NCBI GenBank assembly: GCA_019358835.1
Contig: JAHHIH010000021.1
Coordinates: 47,521 to 111,520 of the forward strand
Direction: 5' to 3'
DNA: 64,000 bases
Origin: Tildeniella torsiva UHER 1998/13D
GTDB lineage: Bacteria; Cyanobacteriota; Cyanobacteriia; Phormidesmidales; Phormidesmidaceae
Shown here: positions 18,876-28,609 of the stretch, in pieces
Layout of the letters: each line of letters begins with the position of its first letter
Numbering within the stretch: the first letter of the stretch is position 1
The notes under the pieces: generated by a model
The model's database searches: none
Told to the model about the DNA's origin: nothing
Seen by the model: the letters and a program-made list of their open reading frames with translations, nothing else
Position numbers and translations under genes: made by a program

Positions 18876-18971
18876 GGTGCCAATCTTTCCCAGGGCCGTG
18901 CTGCTCTGGGAAACGACTCGGTCGTGCGATCGCCCGACACTGTTATACTAGCTAACTGTAAATATCTATTG

Positions 18972-19042
18972 CCGATGTGGCTCAGTGGTAGAGCACTCGA
19001 TTCGTAATCGAGCGGTCGCGGGTTCAAATCCCGCCATCGGCT
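18972..19042 (+). tRNA. tRNA-Thr (anticodon CGT)
   Basis: A cloverleaf is readable: acceptor GCCGATG / CATCGGC, D arm GCTC...GAGC, anticodon stem CTCGA / TCGAG with loop TTCGTAA (anticodon CGT), and a T arm with TTCAAAT. No CCA is encoded. The start may be one base off. The recombinase gene begins about 180 bases downstream, so the 3' half of this tRNA is the likely attachment site. Confidence 0.93.
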
Positions 19043-19222
19043 TCCAGTAAAAACAAGAGTTTCGCCCATCTGGCAAGGGTTTCGAGGCTATCGGCTCTAC
19101 CCAGGGCTCAAGTTATGTTGGGTATTTTTAGGGGTAATTAGGTAGGTTTAGCACCCAGATTGAGATAAAGATTGAGATAAAGTACAATGCGCTCAATCCT
19201 CGATTCCCAGTTGGGAAGCGCT

Positions 19223-20326
19223 ATGACTTCGACCACCACACGCAGGCATCGGAAAGCCAAGTCAGGCTCCGTCACAATCCGTACCTCCAACAACCGGTTA
19301 CAGCTGGTCTTCACCCATGGGGAGAAGCGCCATTTTGTATCGCTGGGCCTATCCAACACGCCGCTTAATCGAAAAATAGCCCAAGATAAAGCCTTCGAGG
19401 TGCAGCGAGATATCGAGTACGGTGAGTTTGACTCGACCTACCAGAAGTACAAGATTTGTAGCCATGAGCCCACTTCTGGATCGCTTGACAAGGTGGCTAA
19501 GGCGGGGTCTAAACTGCTGACGCTCTGGGAGCGCTACGTGGAGTACCTGACGCCTAACGCCTCTCCTAAGACGATTAACGGCACCTACGACCCCGTCACC
19601 GCCCACATTGGTCGGTGTAAGACGGATGGGTTGGTAGATCAGCTAAAGTTTCGTCAACAATTGCTTAAAGCCACCACCCAATCTCAGGCTCGTCGTACCC
19701 TGATGCAGTTGTCAGCCGCTTGTAACTGGGGAATCCAGCATAAGCTGGTAGCGAGCAACCCTTTCCAGGGTATGTATCTTGCTTTGGATCCAACCAAGCC
19801 GCTGCCACCTGTGGCGTATTCGGTTGAGGAGCGCGATCGCATTATTGGAGCCTTTGAAGCTCGTCAGGGCAAAGGCATTACGTATCAGCACTACGCTCCC
19901 TTTGTGAAATTCCTGTTTTGGACAGGTTGCCGCCCCTGCGAGGCTATTGGCTTGCGCTGGGGCAGCGTAGCGGACGATTGCAGCAAAGTGCATTTCCACG
20001 AAAGCATTGTGGAAGTGTCAGGCAAGAAGGAACGCCGCGAAGAAACTAAGACCAATGTCAGACGCTGGTTCACCTGCCCAGGGCGTTTGCAGCAACTATT
20101 GCAATCAATTAAGCCTGATGAATGCCTGCCAGAGGATTTGGTATTTCGCGCCCCCAAAGGTGGCATCATCAGCGAGAAAAACTTCCACCAACGAGCCTGG
20201 TCAACCGTAACGACTGCATTGGGATTGAACGAAAAGGATGGGGCCACGATGACCCCCTACAACTGCCGGGATACGTTCATCACACTTCAGGCATTGGCCG
20301 GGCACTCGTCTACTACCATTGCCCGG
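19223..20326 (+). pseudogene. Tyrosine recombinase/integrase, 5' part, split by the prophage
   Basis: The N-terminal arm-type domain (SGSVTIRTSNNRLQLVF), a core-binding domain and most of the catalytic domain are present. The first catalytic Arg is in T-G-C-R-P-C-E and the second in N-C-R-D-T-F, followed by A-G-H-S-S. The frame then runs into prophage sequence (C-S-G-S-R-stop at 20,344). The missing end, W-V-G-N-S with catalytic Tyr, lies at 59,359-59,442; joining the two gives a complete enzyme. Start at ATG 19,223 (GGGAAG upstream) rather than 19,187. It sits beside tRNA-Thr, its likely target. Confidence 0.9.
20322..20326. repeat. Target-site duplication, left copy (CCCGG)
   Basis: The five bases CCCGG abut the first TGT of the prophage. 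The same five bases follow the terminal ACA at 59,353. A 5-bp duplication is the Mu family's hallmark. Confidence 0.92.
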
Positions 20327-20344
20327 TGTAGCGGATCGCGCTGA

Positions 20345-20382
20345 ATGAGATCCAGATCGATCAGAATGGGATCTCATTTTTC
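20345..20382 (+). terminator. Terminator at the right phage end, facing outward-in transcription
   Basis: A 9-bp inverted repeat (ATGAGATCC / GGATCTCAT) is followed by TTTTT on the plus strand, 18 bases inside the prophage. Its orientation would stop transcripts entering from the disrupted recombinase gene before they run antisense into the late genes. Confidence 0.6.
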
Positions 20383-20524
20383 CCGTTCATTTAGTCAAAG
20401 AGCTTTTGGCCTTATTGAGAATCGCTAGCACACTGTTCAACTACAGTCCTTGGATGTTAGCGCACTGCTAAGGGTAAAACTATTGGACTGGCAGAGCCCG
20501 GCTGAAAGGGCAATTAAAGGGTGC

Positions 20525-21142
20525 TTAAAGCTCTTTTACGGGATGTGCTGCTGCCCACCCAGGACGAACCTGTCCGCTGGTATTGAGCTGGCCCCAGGCT
20601 GCCCACTGATCAGCGGGGTAGACTAGCCGCACCGCCTCAGAGAAGCCTCGATCTTCGATTGCTGTGCCGTCGGCGCGAGTGTTGTTGTCGTGGGCGTAGT
20701 GCTGTGGGCAAAATGGGTTTTCCTCAACCAACTGCTGCAACAGCTGGCGGCGCATCATCCATAGTGCCCCATGCATGAACTTACGAAAGGGTGGGCCAGT
20801 AGTAGGGACGGCCATGAAGCTCCCTGCCCACTGCGACTGGGGCCAGTGGGTGAAGGGTTTTTGCAGGTAGGTGTCTGGATCGAGCTGCACCAACACCTCG
20901 CAACCATCTAGATGGGCCAGGGCCAGGGTGCAACGGCGATAGCTGTATTGATGAATGCTTGCCGGTTGCTTGAGAGGTTCGGCGGCATCCCCAACGATCG
21001 CGCCCGGTAGTGGCCCGGGGCTAAAGCCATCGGGCAGGCAAAGGATTTTTGCCTCAGGGTAGAATGCCTCGATTTGGCCCACCAGTCTGGGGGCCAAGTG
21101 CCAGTCGCTGGGCGTGGTTGAGAAGAAGAAGCCTAGCTGCAT
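20525..21142 (-). CDS. Putative phage glycosyltransferase, 205 aa
   Basis: The last gene of the late operon. The sequence has a GT-A-like opening (QLGFFFSTTPSDW, IEAFYPEAKILCLPDG), a central L-V-Q-L-D-P-D-T-Y with a DxD-type motif, and H-G-A-L-W-M-M-R-R-Q-L further on, a layout seen in small nucleotide-sugar transferases. Inferred role: modifying host surface sugars (blocking superinfection) or decorating the fibre encoded just upstream. It overlaps the fibre gene by 10 bases. The family assignment rests on motifs only. Confidence 0.5.
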   Translation of the reverse strand: MQLGFFFSTTPSDWHLAPRLVGQIEAFYPEAKILCLPDGFSPGPLPGAIVGDAAEPLKQPASIHQYSYRRCTLALAHLDGCEVLVQLDPDTYLQKPFTHWPQSQWAGSFMAVPTTGPPFRKFMHGALWMMRRQLLQQLVEENPFCPQHYAHDNNTRADGTAIEDRGFSEAVRLVYPADQWAAWGQLNTSGQVRPGWAAAHPVKEL

Positions 21143-22053
21143 GCCACGTACCAGAGTGGGGTGCCTGGGGGATAGCCTTCATCGTTGGGGTAACTGCCCA
21201 GGCTGCAAAGCCCTGGAGGCCCTTCTTCAGGCTCTTCTTCGCAGTCCGGGCAGAACCACTGAACGATCCACAAGCCGTTACGTTTCAGCCGGAAGAACGC
21301 GCCATCGTCTCCCTGGTAGAGGTCACCAGGGTAAAAGGCTCCGGCGTCTGGGTAGCTGTCGCTATCAAAAGTCATCGTGCCGGTTGGCAGCCATTTGCCA
21401 TCTTCCACCGGGGATGCGACATACATTCGCCCAATCAACGTGTTGTGGTAGAAGGCGTTAGGCACCCAAGGCACTTCGGTCAAATTAGGGTCGCCCTCGC
21501 CGTAGATAATTTGCGCCCCGCCGCTCACAGCCCGCCAGTCCTCAGTCTCTTGCACCCAAATTGAAAGGTCATTGGTTTCAGTGTTGAGCCATTTGTCGCC
21601 GTCGTAACGGGCATCAGCAACCCCATCTGGGTCGCGGGGTTGCAGCTGCACCGCCCCCAGCGCAACTACATCTCGCTGCAATGCCTCCAGTTCACCGACT
21701 ACCCAGCCCTGGTCAGCGTCGGTGGGTGGTGCATTGACTGCACTGGTTTGCGAATCCGCGAAGCGTTGCACCGGCAGCCGCTTGCCTACCAGAGCCCCGT
21801 TGGTGAGTGACTGCGCTCGCACGGTGCCACCGTCTGGGGTGCTCACCAACCAATCGCCGGTCACCGGGTCGTAGCCTGTGGCGGTGCCCGTGATGGGCTG
21901 GTCGCGGGCCTTTTTCTCTGCCTCGGCCTGGGCTTGGGTGGCAGCGGCTGTAGCCTGGGCGGTGGCGATCAAGCTGCGCTGCCGAGCACTGATCCCGTTG
22001 GTAGAAACAGCGTCGGCGGTGCGATTAGAGCCGGTGGTCGTGAGTCGAGCCAT
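21133..22053 (-). CDS. Probable tail fibre / receptor-binding protein, 306 aa
   Basis: The N-terminal ~50 residues form an Ala/Gln-rich helix (IATAQATAAATQAQAEAEKKA), like a trimeric stalk. The remainder is beta-rich and Trp-rich, with repeated G-D-W/D-G-K-W-L patterns (TGDWLVSTPDGG, Y-D-G-D-K-W-L-N, D-G-K-W-L-P-T-G) and a Cys-containing C-terminus (CPDCEEE ... LCSLGSY). The position near the end of the tail module fits a fibre. No specific family recognised. Confidence 0.6.
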   Translation of the reverse strand: MARLTTTGSNRTADAVSTNGISARQRSLIATAQATAAATQAQAEAEKKARDQPITGTATGYDPVTGDWLVSTPDGGTVRAQSLTNGALVGKRLPVQRFADSQTSAVNAPPTDADQGWVVGELEALQRDVVALGAVQLQPRDPDGVADARYDGDKWLNTETNDLSIWVQETEDWRAVSGGAQIIYGEGDPNLTEVPWVPNAFYHNTLIGRMYVASPVEDGKWLPTGTMTFDSDSYPDAGAFYPGDLYQGDDGAFFRLKRNGLWIVQWFCPDCEEEPEEGPPGLCSLGSYPNDEGYPPGTPLWYVACS

Positions 22054-22448
22054 TAGCTACAGGGTTGAGAAACAGTGCATCCGGTCAAATCAAAGGGTTG
22101 GCCAATAGTCACGGACAAAGAAGAAAGCTGAATAGCCCCACCGTCATCCGTTGCGCTGACGCTGTCTGTTGTGACCTCGTAGGAGCCATCACGGCTAATC
22201 AGCTTGGCATTGTCTGCTGTGCCAGAGGCGACAGCCACGGCACTGATGGGCAAACCTGTGACTGTGGCGATCGAGGGGCATGCCATCGTGGGTGTGCCAA
22301 AAGCTGCGGTGCTGTTTAGGTTGAAGGTCAGGAGTAACGTGGCTCCATCGTAAATTTTGACAGTAGGGGTGCCAGTGCCAGCGTCGAAGATGGCGACGCC
22401 ACCAGCGAGAGATGCTTGAGCATAAGCAGGGGGATAAACGGTGGCCAT
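22053..22448 (-). CDS. Small tail-tip/fibre-associated protein, 131 aa
   Basis: A beta-rich, Thr/Ala/Ser-rich protein with few charges and two C-terminal Cys (FDLTGCTVSQPC). It abuts the fibre gene with a one-base overlap and the 186-aa gene upstream. I do not recognise the family; location suggests a virion component. Confidence 0.55.
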   Translation of the reverse strand: MATVYPPAYAQASLAGGVAIFDAGTGTPTVKIYDGATLLLTFNLNSTAAFGTPTMACPSIATVTGLPISAVAVASGTADNAKLISRDGSYEVTTDSVSATDDGGAIQLSSLSVTIGQPFDLTGCTVSQPCS

Positions 22449-23009
22449 CTAAGCTCCTAGATATTGCCAGATGAATGTTGGAACGATGACTCCATCCGTG
22501 ATGGTAAGAGTTGAGCCGGTGAAGTTGGCGAGACCGACCTCGATATAGTCATCTGCTTCTAGCAGCAGATGTCCTGATACTGCAAAGTTTATGGTCTCTC
22601 CAGATAGATATTTAGTGTCTTCAACTAGGGAGGCACTTCCATTTTTGTTGATAGCAAAAAGGGCCATGCCGGTTCGAACCCCTGCCTCCCTTACCACAAA
22701 CGAGTAGCTGTAATATCCCGCCGCCGTAGCAATGATTTGCGTCGGGGCCCCAGAATTCCAGTAGGCGTTATCGTCCTTGACCTCTACATCCCAGGGGATG
22801 TACTCAAACCCAGACGCTGCAATAGCCAAGTCTGCACTTCGCTCCAGATGGGCAAGACTCAGTCCACCCCCCCCGCCCGCAGCAGCATAGGTTTTGATTT
22901 GTAAGCCAGTGACTTTTTCTGAAGTTGTGCCCCCAGTATCGACCTCAAACTGCATCTCATCAGTAACAGCAGACGCTGGGCTGAGATCGTTGATTTTCAC
23001 ATTGGCCAT
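22449..23009 (-). CDS. Tail protein with C1q/TNF-like head, 186 aa
   Basis: The N-terminus (MANVKINDLSPASAVTDEMQFEVDTGGTTSEKVT) matches the short adaptor found at the start of many phage fibre proteins. After a Gly-rich linker, the C-terminal ~130 residues show the jelly-roll pattern of phage head-binding domains (G-Y-Y-S-Y-S-F-V-V-R, FAVSGHLLLEADDYIEVGLA). It probably trimerises at the tail tip and contacts the host surface. Confidence 0.6.
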   Translation of the reverse strand: MANVKINDLSPASAVTDEMQFEVDTGGTTSEKVTGLQIKTYAAAGGGGGLSLAHLERSADLAIAASGFEYIPWDVEVKDDNAYWNSGAPTQIIATAAGYYSYSFVVREAGVRTGMALFAINKNGSASLVEDTKYLSGETINFAVSGHLLLEADDYIEVGLANFTGSTLTITDGVIVPTFIWQYLGA

Positions 23010-23013
23010 AGCG

Positions 23014-24939
23014 TTACTCCGGTAAGGTTCGCGTATCGTCGTCGGCAGTTATCCGGGTGTCGCCGTCGGCAGTTGATCGGATATCGGTGACGCTGTCGGT
23101 GATGGCAGCACTGAGCACAGGCACTGGTACAGACAGGCCCACCACCGCCTCTCCAGTGAGCACCACATCAAACGGCGGGGCTGGCTCAGGCAAATCTGGC
23201 GTAGGTGGATCGCCTGGGGCAGACGGCGGCGGCAAGGGCGCATCCACCGACACGAGGCCCAGCTCAATGCCTCGCCCCCCGATCGCCGCCGATCGCCCAT
23301 CAATGGCGATATTCAGCGCCTCTACTAGGTAGGCAGTGCGCCGACCATCGACGGTGAAGTCAACGCGCCGCACCGGGGTAAAGTCTTCAAGCCAGCCCTG
23401 GGCCAGGTCAGCGGCCCAGGCGATGGCGAACTGTCGGCCCTGGCGAATGCTGCCCCAAAGCTTGGCCCGATCGCGGCATTGGGCATGGCTCACACCCATG
23501 CCAGCGGGCAGCGTGATAGCCCAAAGTTTCTCCGCGAAACCACTCCCCGCGGGCGACGTGAATTTGGCCGTGCCAGAAACCTGGCGCTCGGTGCGCTGCT
23601 TTTCGGCAGGGCGGTATTGGGTGGCGGGGGGCGTGTTGTTGGTTGAGGCCCCGCGTCGCTGCGGCAGCGGGCTAATCGACCCATCGCGATTAACCTGGGT
23701 GCGGCTGTAGGTATACTCTTCGGCCCCTACTTTTTCCCAGCGCTCGATGGTGATCTGGGCGATCGCCGTAGTCACTGTCACCCCAGAAATGACGGCCCGC
23801 TCAAGGGTGGTTTGGCGGGCGATGACGGTGCTCTCAGCGTCGTAGGTGTAAGCGATCGTTCGGCGCGTTTCGATCGCCAATGCGGTCGGTGTGCCAAACA
23901 GCGAGTTAGGGAAGATGGCCGCCACGGGCCTGCGAATCGTTTCTACCTCGCTGGTGAGCCTGGAGGTGATGCTGGCGTAATCCCAATCACGGGTCAGCTC
24001 GCTCTCGGTGATGAGCGAGGTCGTTGATGGGAAGATGGCGGGCAGCACCACATTGGCGGGTTGCTCGACCAGCTCGGTGTAGGTGGGGCTGGTGGTGTCG
24101 CGGTCAGCGTAGGTGACGGTGGTGCGCACGGTCACCCCGTCTACCGTATCCACTGTCACGTTTGAGGTGTTGCCGACACTATCTATTGAGTAGGTGGTGC
24201 CCGTCACCCGCACGTCTTCAGGGGGTGACTCCTGCGCCGTCTCGGGCACGTAGTCGGCCTCGTCGCGGCCCACAACGTAATGGGCGAATGGGGCTAGCCC
24301 TTCGGTAGTGAGCGGGGTGGCCCGCACATCGCCATCGGCCTGCTGCCAGAGCACATACCCGCCAGCGTAGGCGACCTGGCCAGCGTAGGTCATCCACGAG
24401 CCCCCTTGATTCTTTCCTGGGCTAAAGGGCAGGGCCAGGCCCGCAATGCTATCGGTGAGGGCGGGTGCCCCGGCCTTGGCTAGGGCCGCATTGACTAAAA
24501 ACGTGGCGCTGGTGCTGGTGCCGTATTCGATGCCGCTGGGGTCGCCCTCAGGCGCGCGGTAGTTGAGCAGGTCGGCGTCGGTGCCCAGCTCCAGGTCGAT
24601 AAAACGGTTGCCGGGGTAGGGGCGGTTGGGGTAGCGCAGAATTTTGAGCGGCCACGGCAGCGGCACCCATGACCCAAACCACAGGCTGATGGCTACGGTG
24701 TTACGCGGTGCCCATCGGCTTGGGTTGACCCGGCAATCGAAGGACTCGGTGAAGCCATCGACGTAGGCCGCCAGCCGCAGGGTGCCACGGGGGGCAAACC
24801 AGGCGCGATCGCCCCACACCTCGGTGCTGAGTTGCAGGGTCTCGAAGGCGGGCGACACGTCGAGGTCGTCGGTGCCGTTGTTGATGAGCACCTGGGTACG
24901 GAGCGATCTGAGGTCGTTAACGGTGGTGGCTAGGCTCAT
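23014..24939 (-). CDS. Tail hub/tail-tip protein, 641 aa
   Basis: A large, mostly beta protein with no membrane segments. It follows tape measure and the distal-tail-like gene in the order expected for the hub or baseplate wedge in siphoviruses. The C-terminal 80 residues include a Pro-rich linker (PLPPPSAPGDPPTPD) and the repeat-like T-R-I-T-A-D-D-D-T-R. The ATG overlaps the previous stop (ATGA). Identity beyond virion tail protein is inferred from position. Confidence 0.6.
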   Translation of the reverse strand: MSLATTVNDLRSLRTQVLINNGTDDLDVSPAFETLQLSTEVWGDRAWFAPRGTLRLAAYVDGFTESFDCRVNPSRWAPRNTVAISLWFGSWVPLPWPLKILRYPNRPYPGNRFIDLELGTDADLLNYRAPEGDPSGIEYGTSTSATFLVNAALAKAGAPALTDSIAGLALPFSPGKNQGGSWMTYAGQVAYAGGYVLWQQADGDVRATPLTTEGLAPFAHYVVGRDEADYVPETAQESPPEDVRVTGTTYSIDSVGNTSNVTVDTVDGVTVRTTVTYADRDTTSPTYTELVEQPANVVLPAIFPSTTSLITESELTRDWDYASITSRLTSEVETIRRPVAAIFPNSLFGTPTALAIETRRTIAYTYDAESTVIARQTTLERAVISGVTVTTAIAQITIERWEKVGAEEYTYSRTQVNRDGSISPLPQRRGASTNNTPPATQYRPAEKQRTERQVSGTAKFTSPAGSGFAEKLWAITLPAGMGVSHAQCRDRAKLWGSIRQGRQFAIAWAADLAQGWLEDFTPVRRVDFTVDGRRTAYLVEALNIAIDGRSAAIGGRGIELGLVSVDAPLPPPSAPGDPPTPDLPEPAPPFDVVLTGEAVVGLSVPVPVLSAAITDSVTDIRSTADGDTRITADDDTRTLPE

Positions 24940-25400
24940 GCAGCGGCCACCTTCGTTGTTTCAATCAGCTGGAAGGTGGCCTTGTGCCAGCCATTGCCCA
25001 GTTTCTCGACGGTTAAAGCCCCCTGAAACTCGGCATTAAACCGGGCGTAATAACGTACGTTGCTGCCCAGCGTCACCGCCGCTGGCGAGCTTGTGGCGAG
25101 TGCTCTAGTACGGGGCGATGGCTCGGTGTAGGGGCGAATTAGGTCATCGACGACGACGGAGCCAGGGGTGAGCTGGTAGAGGTCATGCATAGATTGCAGG
25201 ATCTCGGCGGTGGCCAGGTCAACCACGGCGGTCACCTGCCACAGGTGGGGAGGCTCGTAACTGGTGCCCCGCCGGTTCATGCTGCCGTAGGCGGTGCGGG
25301 TGAGATCGGCGGTTTCAATGCGCTCGCGGGGAAAGTTGCCGCTGCCGAAGCGGCTGAGGGTGGCGGTGAAGCTGTAGGCAGTGAGAGTGAGGGTGCTCAT
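24936..25400 (-). CDS. Distal tail-like protein, 154 aa
   Basis: A beta-rich protein immediately after the tape measure (start overlaps its stop), a place usually held by the distal tail or tail-tip assembly protein. No motif decides the family. The start MSTLTLTAYSFTATLSRFG lacks a signal peptide. Confidence 0.5.
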   Translation of the reverse strand: MSTLTLTAYSFTATLSRFGSGNFPRERIETADLTRTAYGSMNRRGTSYEPPHLWQVTAVVDLATAEILQSMHDLYQLTPGSVVVDDLIRPYTEPSPRTRALATSSPAAVTLGSNVRYYARFNAEFQGALTVEKLGNGWHKATFQLIETTKVAAA

Positions 25401-28400
25401 GGGTTCACCCCCTGGGCGGACTGCCTGGCCACGTCGCTCAAGATTCGGGAGGTGTCAGCCACCGGATCGGGGGTCTGCACCGTGAGCTGGCGCGGGCTGG
25501 CCGCCAGGGCGTTGACCGCCGTGCCGAGCGCCTGAATCTCGGCCACCACTGGGGCCACGAATTGAGAGAGGTTGATCTGGCTTGGCGATGAAATAGACTC
25601 TAGCCCCGCCAGTGCCTGCACCTGAGGGTTGGGCCGTGCGGCGGCCAGCAGAGCAGGCAATGCACCTTGGGCCTGGGTAAGCTCACGCTGCTGCTGTAGG
25701 TCGGCCCGGTCTACCAGGCGATCGCCCCGGCGGTCGAGTGAACGGGAAATGCCGCTGACCTCATCATCGAGCGATCGAGCCTGACCCTGTTGCTGGTTGG
25801 CCAGACCAATATCCTGCTGCTCTTGCTGGGCTACTAGCGCCTGACGCTGGCCCGCCCCGATCTGCTGCGATAGCGCGGCCTCCTTCTGCAACGAGTCGAT
25901 TAGGTCGGCCTGGGCGGCGGCCTGTTGGTCGAGCAGGGCCAACTGGCGATCGGCAATTTGCACCGCGCTATCATCGCCGCGCAGCTCGGCCAAGGTGCGC
26001 TCGTTTTCGATTTCGAGGCGCTGTAGTTCGAGTTTGGCCAGCCCTAGCTCTTGCTCGCGAATGGCCCGCTGTTCGGCCAGGGCGGCCTGTTGTTGGCCGA
26101 GGTCGAAGGCTTGTAGCTCTAGGGCTTGCTTCTGCTCTAGCTGGGCCTTCTCGGCGGCGAACCGCTGCTCGGTGAGGGCTAGCAGTTCTTGGGCAGCTTT
26201 GCGCTTTTTGCTGTCGCTGGCGTCTTCATCGCCGATGATTTCGCGCAGGCCGTCGGCGCGGGCGTCGTTGATGGCCCCCTGCAACTCGCCCACTGCCGCC
26301 AGCAAATCGCCCTGGGATTTGAGCAGATCGGCTTGGCGAGTGAGGGCATCGGCCACGCGATCGAGCGATTGAAGCTGAGTCTCGGCGGCTTCAATGGCGA
26401 GCTGGCCATTGCGCACCAGAGCTTTACCCTCGGCCTCAATCGCTTTGATTTGCTCTTCGCGGGCCTTGGCTATGTCAGCCTGCCGTTTGACCTCGGCATC
26501 GGCGGCAGCTTTGCGATCGGCGTCTAGCTTCTTAACCCGATCGGTCTCAGCTTTGGCCGATTGCTCTTGGGCCTTGGCGGCATCCTCGCGGGCTTTGGTG
26601 TCGGTCTGGGCAATGCGGAGGCGATCGCCCGACAACGCTTTCTCGGTATCGGCGATCGCCTGGGCTACCTTTGTGGCCTCTTCGGGTTTTAGCCCTTGGC
26701 TCTGGAGCACGGCCAGTTGAGCTAGGAAGTCCTCATTTTGTTTAACCCGCTGTTCCAGAGACTCGCGCTCACGGGCTGTAATCTCATCCTGGCCAGCGCC
26801 ACTGTTTAGGAGGTTGGTTTTGGCGTCGGTGGTGTCGTTTTCGATTTTGTCTAGGGCGGCTTTGTTGGCGTCGGCCAGGCGGGTGAGGGCGGCTTCTGCT
26901 GGCTCGGTATCGACGGTGGGCGCGGCGGGCTTTAAGAATTCCTCAGCCTTTTTCTTGTACTCACCAAAGGCGGCATTGAGTTCGTCAACGCCTTCTACTG
27001 AGCCATCAAACGCGCCCTTGAAGCCCGTGGTATCAGTCTGAAGGAACCCCAGTAATTTTTGCACTTGCTCGACTACTGGCTGTACCGCTGGCAACACCCG
27101 CCCCAAGCCGTCAAGCGCACCCCCTACAGCCTCAAGAACTCGGTCTTTCAGAATGGTGAACACTTCACCCAATGCACGCAAAATCTCGGTAAATGCGGCA
27201 AAGGGGGTGGGGAATTTGAGGAAGCGATCGAGGTTGTCACCGATGACTGGCAACGCCTCAGCCTTGCTTTGCAACTGCGCGATGCCATCAGCCAGGGCGA
27301 TAATGAACTGTACCGTGGTGCCGATCGCGGTGATGGCATCGGCCACCACTTCAAGCTGTTGGGCAACCTGCTCGACGTTGCCCTCTTCGCTGACAAAGGC
27401 GGTAATGGCATCAAGCACCCCGGCGAGCTGTTCAATCGCAGCATCGGCAATCTCAGCCAAGGCACCGCCAAAGGCCTCGGCTACCTCTGGGCTATCGGTC
27501 AGCACGGCTTGTAAGCGCGTAGCTGCATCGGTCAAAACGTCGAGGCCAGCGCTCTGCTCTGCCGCCTCGGCCAGAATGGCGCTGATCGTAGAGAGGCCCC
27601 CGGCGAGCGCTGGCTCCACGGCTTTGAACAGCGACTCTTGCAGGCGAGTAAAACCGTCGCTGATATTGGAGATTTGACCGGGGATGGTTTTGCTCTGGGC
27701 CTCCATCAGGCCCCCAAATTTTCCACCCTCCTTGGTGAGGTTGATGAATGCCTGCTCTAGTTCAGGAAACCCGATCTTGCCCTGCTCAACTAGCTTTTTG
27801 ACCTCGGCCTCGCTCACACCAAACTGAGCGGCAAACTCCTGAAGGATGGGGATGCCGCGCTCGGTGAGCTGGTTGACATCCTCTGCATACAGACGTCCGG
27901 CGACTCTGGCCTTGCCGTAGATGGTGGCCAGCTCGCCAAAGTCGGTGTTAACGCCAGCGGCCACGTCACCGACGCGGCGCAGGTTCTCGGTAATCTGGTC
28001 TGACTGAAAGCCAAAGGCAAGCAGCTGTTGCCCGGCCTGTCGCACCCCTGGCAGGTCGAAGGGCGTAGTCGCGGCAAAATCGCTCAGCTCACCCAATAGC
28101 GCTTGGGCATCTTCGGCGCTGCCCAAGATGGTGGTGAACGCAACCTCCGACTGCTGGGCTGCACCACCGACTGCCAAGGTGTTTTGCACAAAACCAAACA
28201 GCGCTTGGCCAGCTGATTGCAAAGCATTGGTCAGCAGGTCGATCGCAGCAAATGCGGCCCCGGCTGCTAGACCTGCGATCGCGCCCTGCAATCCGTCGCC
28301 CTCTTTTTTGGCATTGGCGGTTTCGTCGCCTAACTGCCGCATTTTGCGGGTGACCTGCTCAACTTCTTTGTCGCTGAGGCCGTAAGCCTTCTTTAACAGC

Positions 28401-28609
28401 TCAGCCCGGCGGGCAGTCTCCAGAGTTTCGTCAGCCAGTTCGGAGATCGCCCGCTCTAGCAGCTTTACGTCCTTGTCGTCAGCCTTCAGCGTAATGTCGG
28501 CCTCAACGTCGCCGAGCTGCTTGCGAATTACCGCTGCCGCTGCTACAGCATCGCGCTCCAGCCCTGCCTTGGCCAGGGAGATTTTGAGTTGGAGTTCTGC
28601 GTCAGTCAC
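25397..28609 (-). CDS. Tail tape measure protein, 1070 aa
   Basis: It sets tail length and is packed inside the tube. The N-terminal third holds the tape-measure core (GAAQQSEVAFTTILG, FAATTPFDLPGVRQAGQQLLAFG, QLTERGIPILQEFAAQFG), followed by a hydrophobic segment region (~residues 380-460) and a very long coiled coil rich in Gln/Ala/Glu/Lys (~600-960). The GTG start at 28,609 overlaps the stop of the frameshifted chaperone extension. Length would suggest a tail of roughly 150 nm by the usual rule of thumb. Confidence 0.92.
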   Translation of the reverse strand: MTDAELQLKISLAKAGLERDAVAAAAVIRKQLGDVEADITLKADDKDVKLLERAISELADETLETARRAELLKKAYGLSDKEVEQVTRKMRQLGDETANAKKEGDGLQGAIAGLAAGAAFAAIDLLTNALQSAGQALFGFVQNTLAVGGAAQQSEVAFTTILGSAEDAQALLGELSDFAATTPFDLPGVRQAGQQLLAFGFQSDQITENLRRVGDVAAGVNTDFGELATIYGKARVAGRLYAEDVNQLTERGIPILQEFAAQFGVSEAEVKKLVEQGKIGFPELEQAFINLTKEGGKFGGLMEAQSKTIPGQISNISDGFTRLQESLFKAVEPALAGGLSTISAILAEAAEQSAGLDVLTDAATRLQAVLTDSPEVAEAFGGALAEIADAAIEQLAGVLDAITAFVSEEGNVEQVAQQLEVVADAITAIGTTVQFIIALADGIAQLQSKAEALPVIGDNLDRFLKFPTPFAAFTEILRALGEVFTILKDRVLEAVGGALDGLGRVLPAVQPVVEQVQKLLGFLQTDTTGFKGAFDGSVEGVDELNAAFGEYKKKAEEFLKPAAPTVDTEPAEAALTRLADANKAALDKIENDTTDAKTNLLNSGAGQDEITARERESLEQRVKQNEDFLAQLAVLQSQGLKPEEATKVAQAIADTEKALSGDRLRIAQTDTKAREDAAKAQEQSAKAETDRVKKLDADRKAAADAEVKRQADIAKAREEQIKAIEAEGKALVRNGQLAIEAAETQLQSLDRVADALTRQADLLKSQGDLLAAVGELQGAINDARADGLREIIGDEDASDSKKRKAAQELLALTEQRFAAEKAQLEQKQALELQAFDLGQQQAALAEQRAIREQELGLAKLELQRLEIENERTLAELRGDDSAVQIADRQLALLDQQAAAQADLIDSLQKEAALSQQIGAGQRQALVAQQEQQDIGLANQQQGQARSLDDEVSGISRSLDRRGDRLVDRADLQQQRELTQAQGALPALLAAARPNPQVQALAGLESISSPSQINLSQFVAPVVAEIQALGTAVNALAASPRQLTVQTPDPVADTSRILSDVARQSAQGVNP

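Noticed and set aside
18872..19069. Minus-strand 65-residue frame over the tRNA
   Set aside because: It is the antisense of tRNA-Thr; the S-R-W-R-D-L-N-P-R-P type peptide is a well-known false call over tRNA genes.
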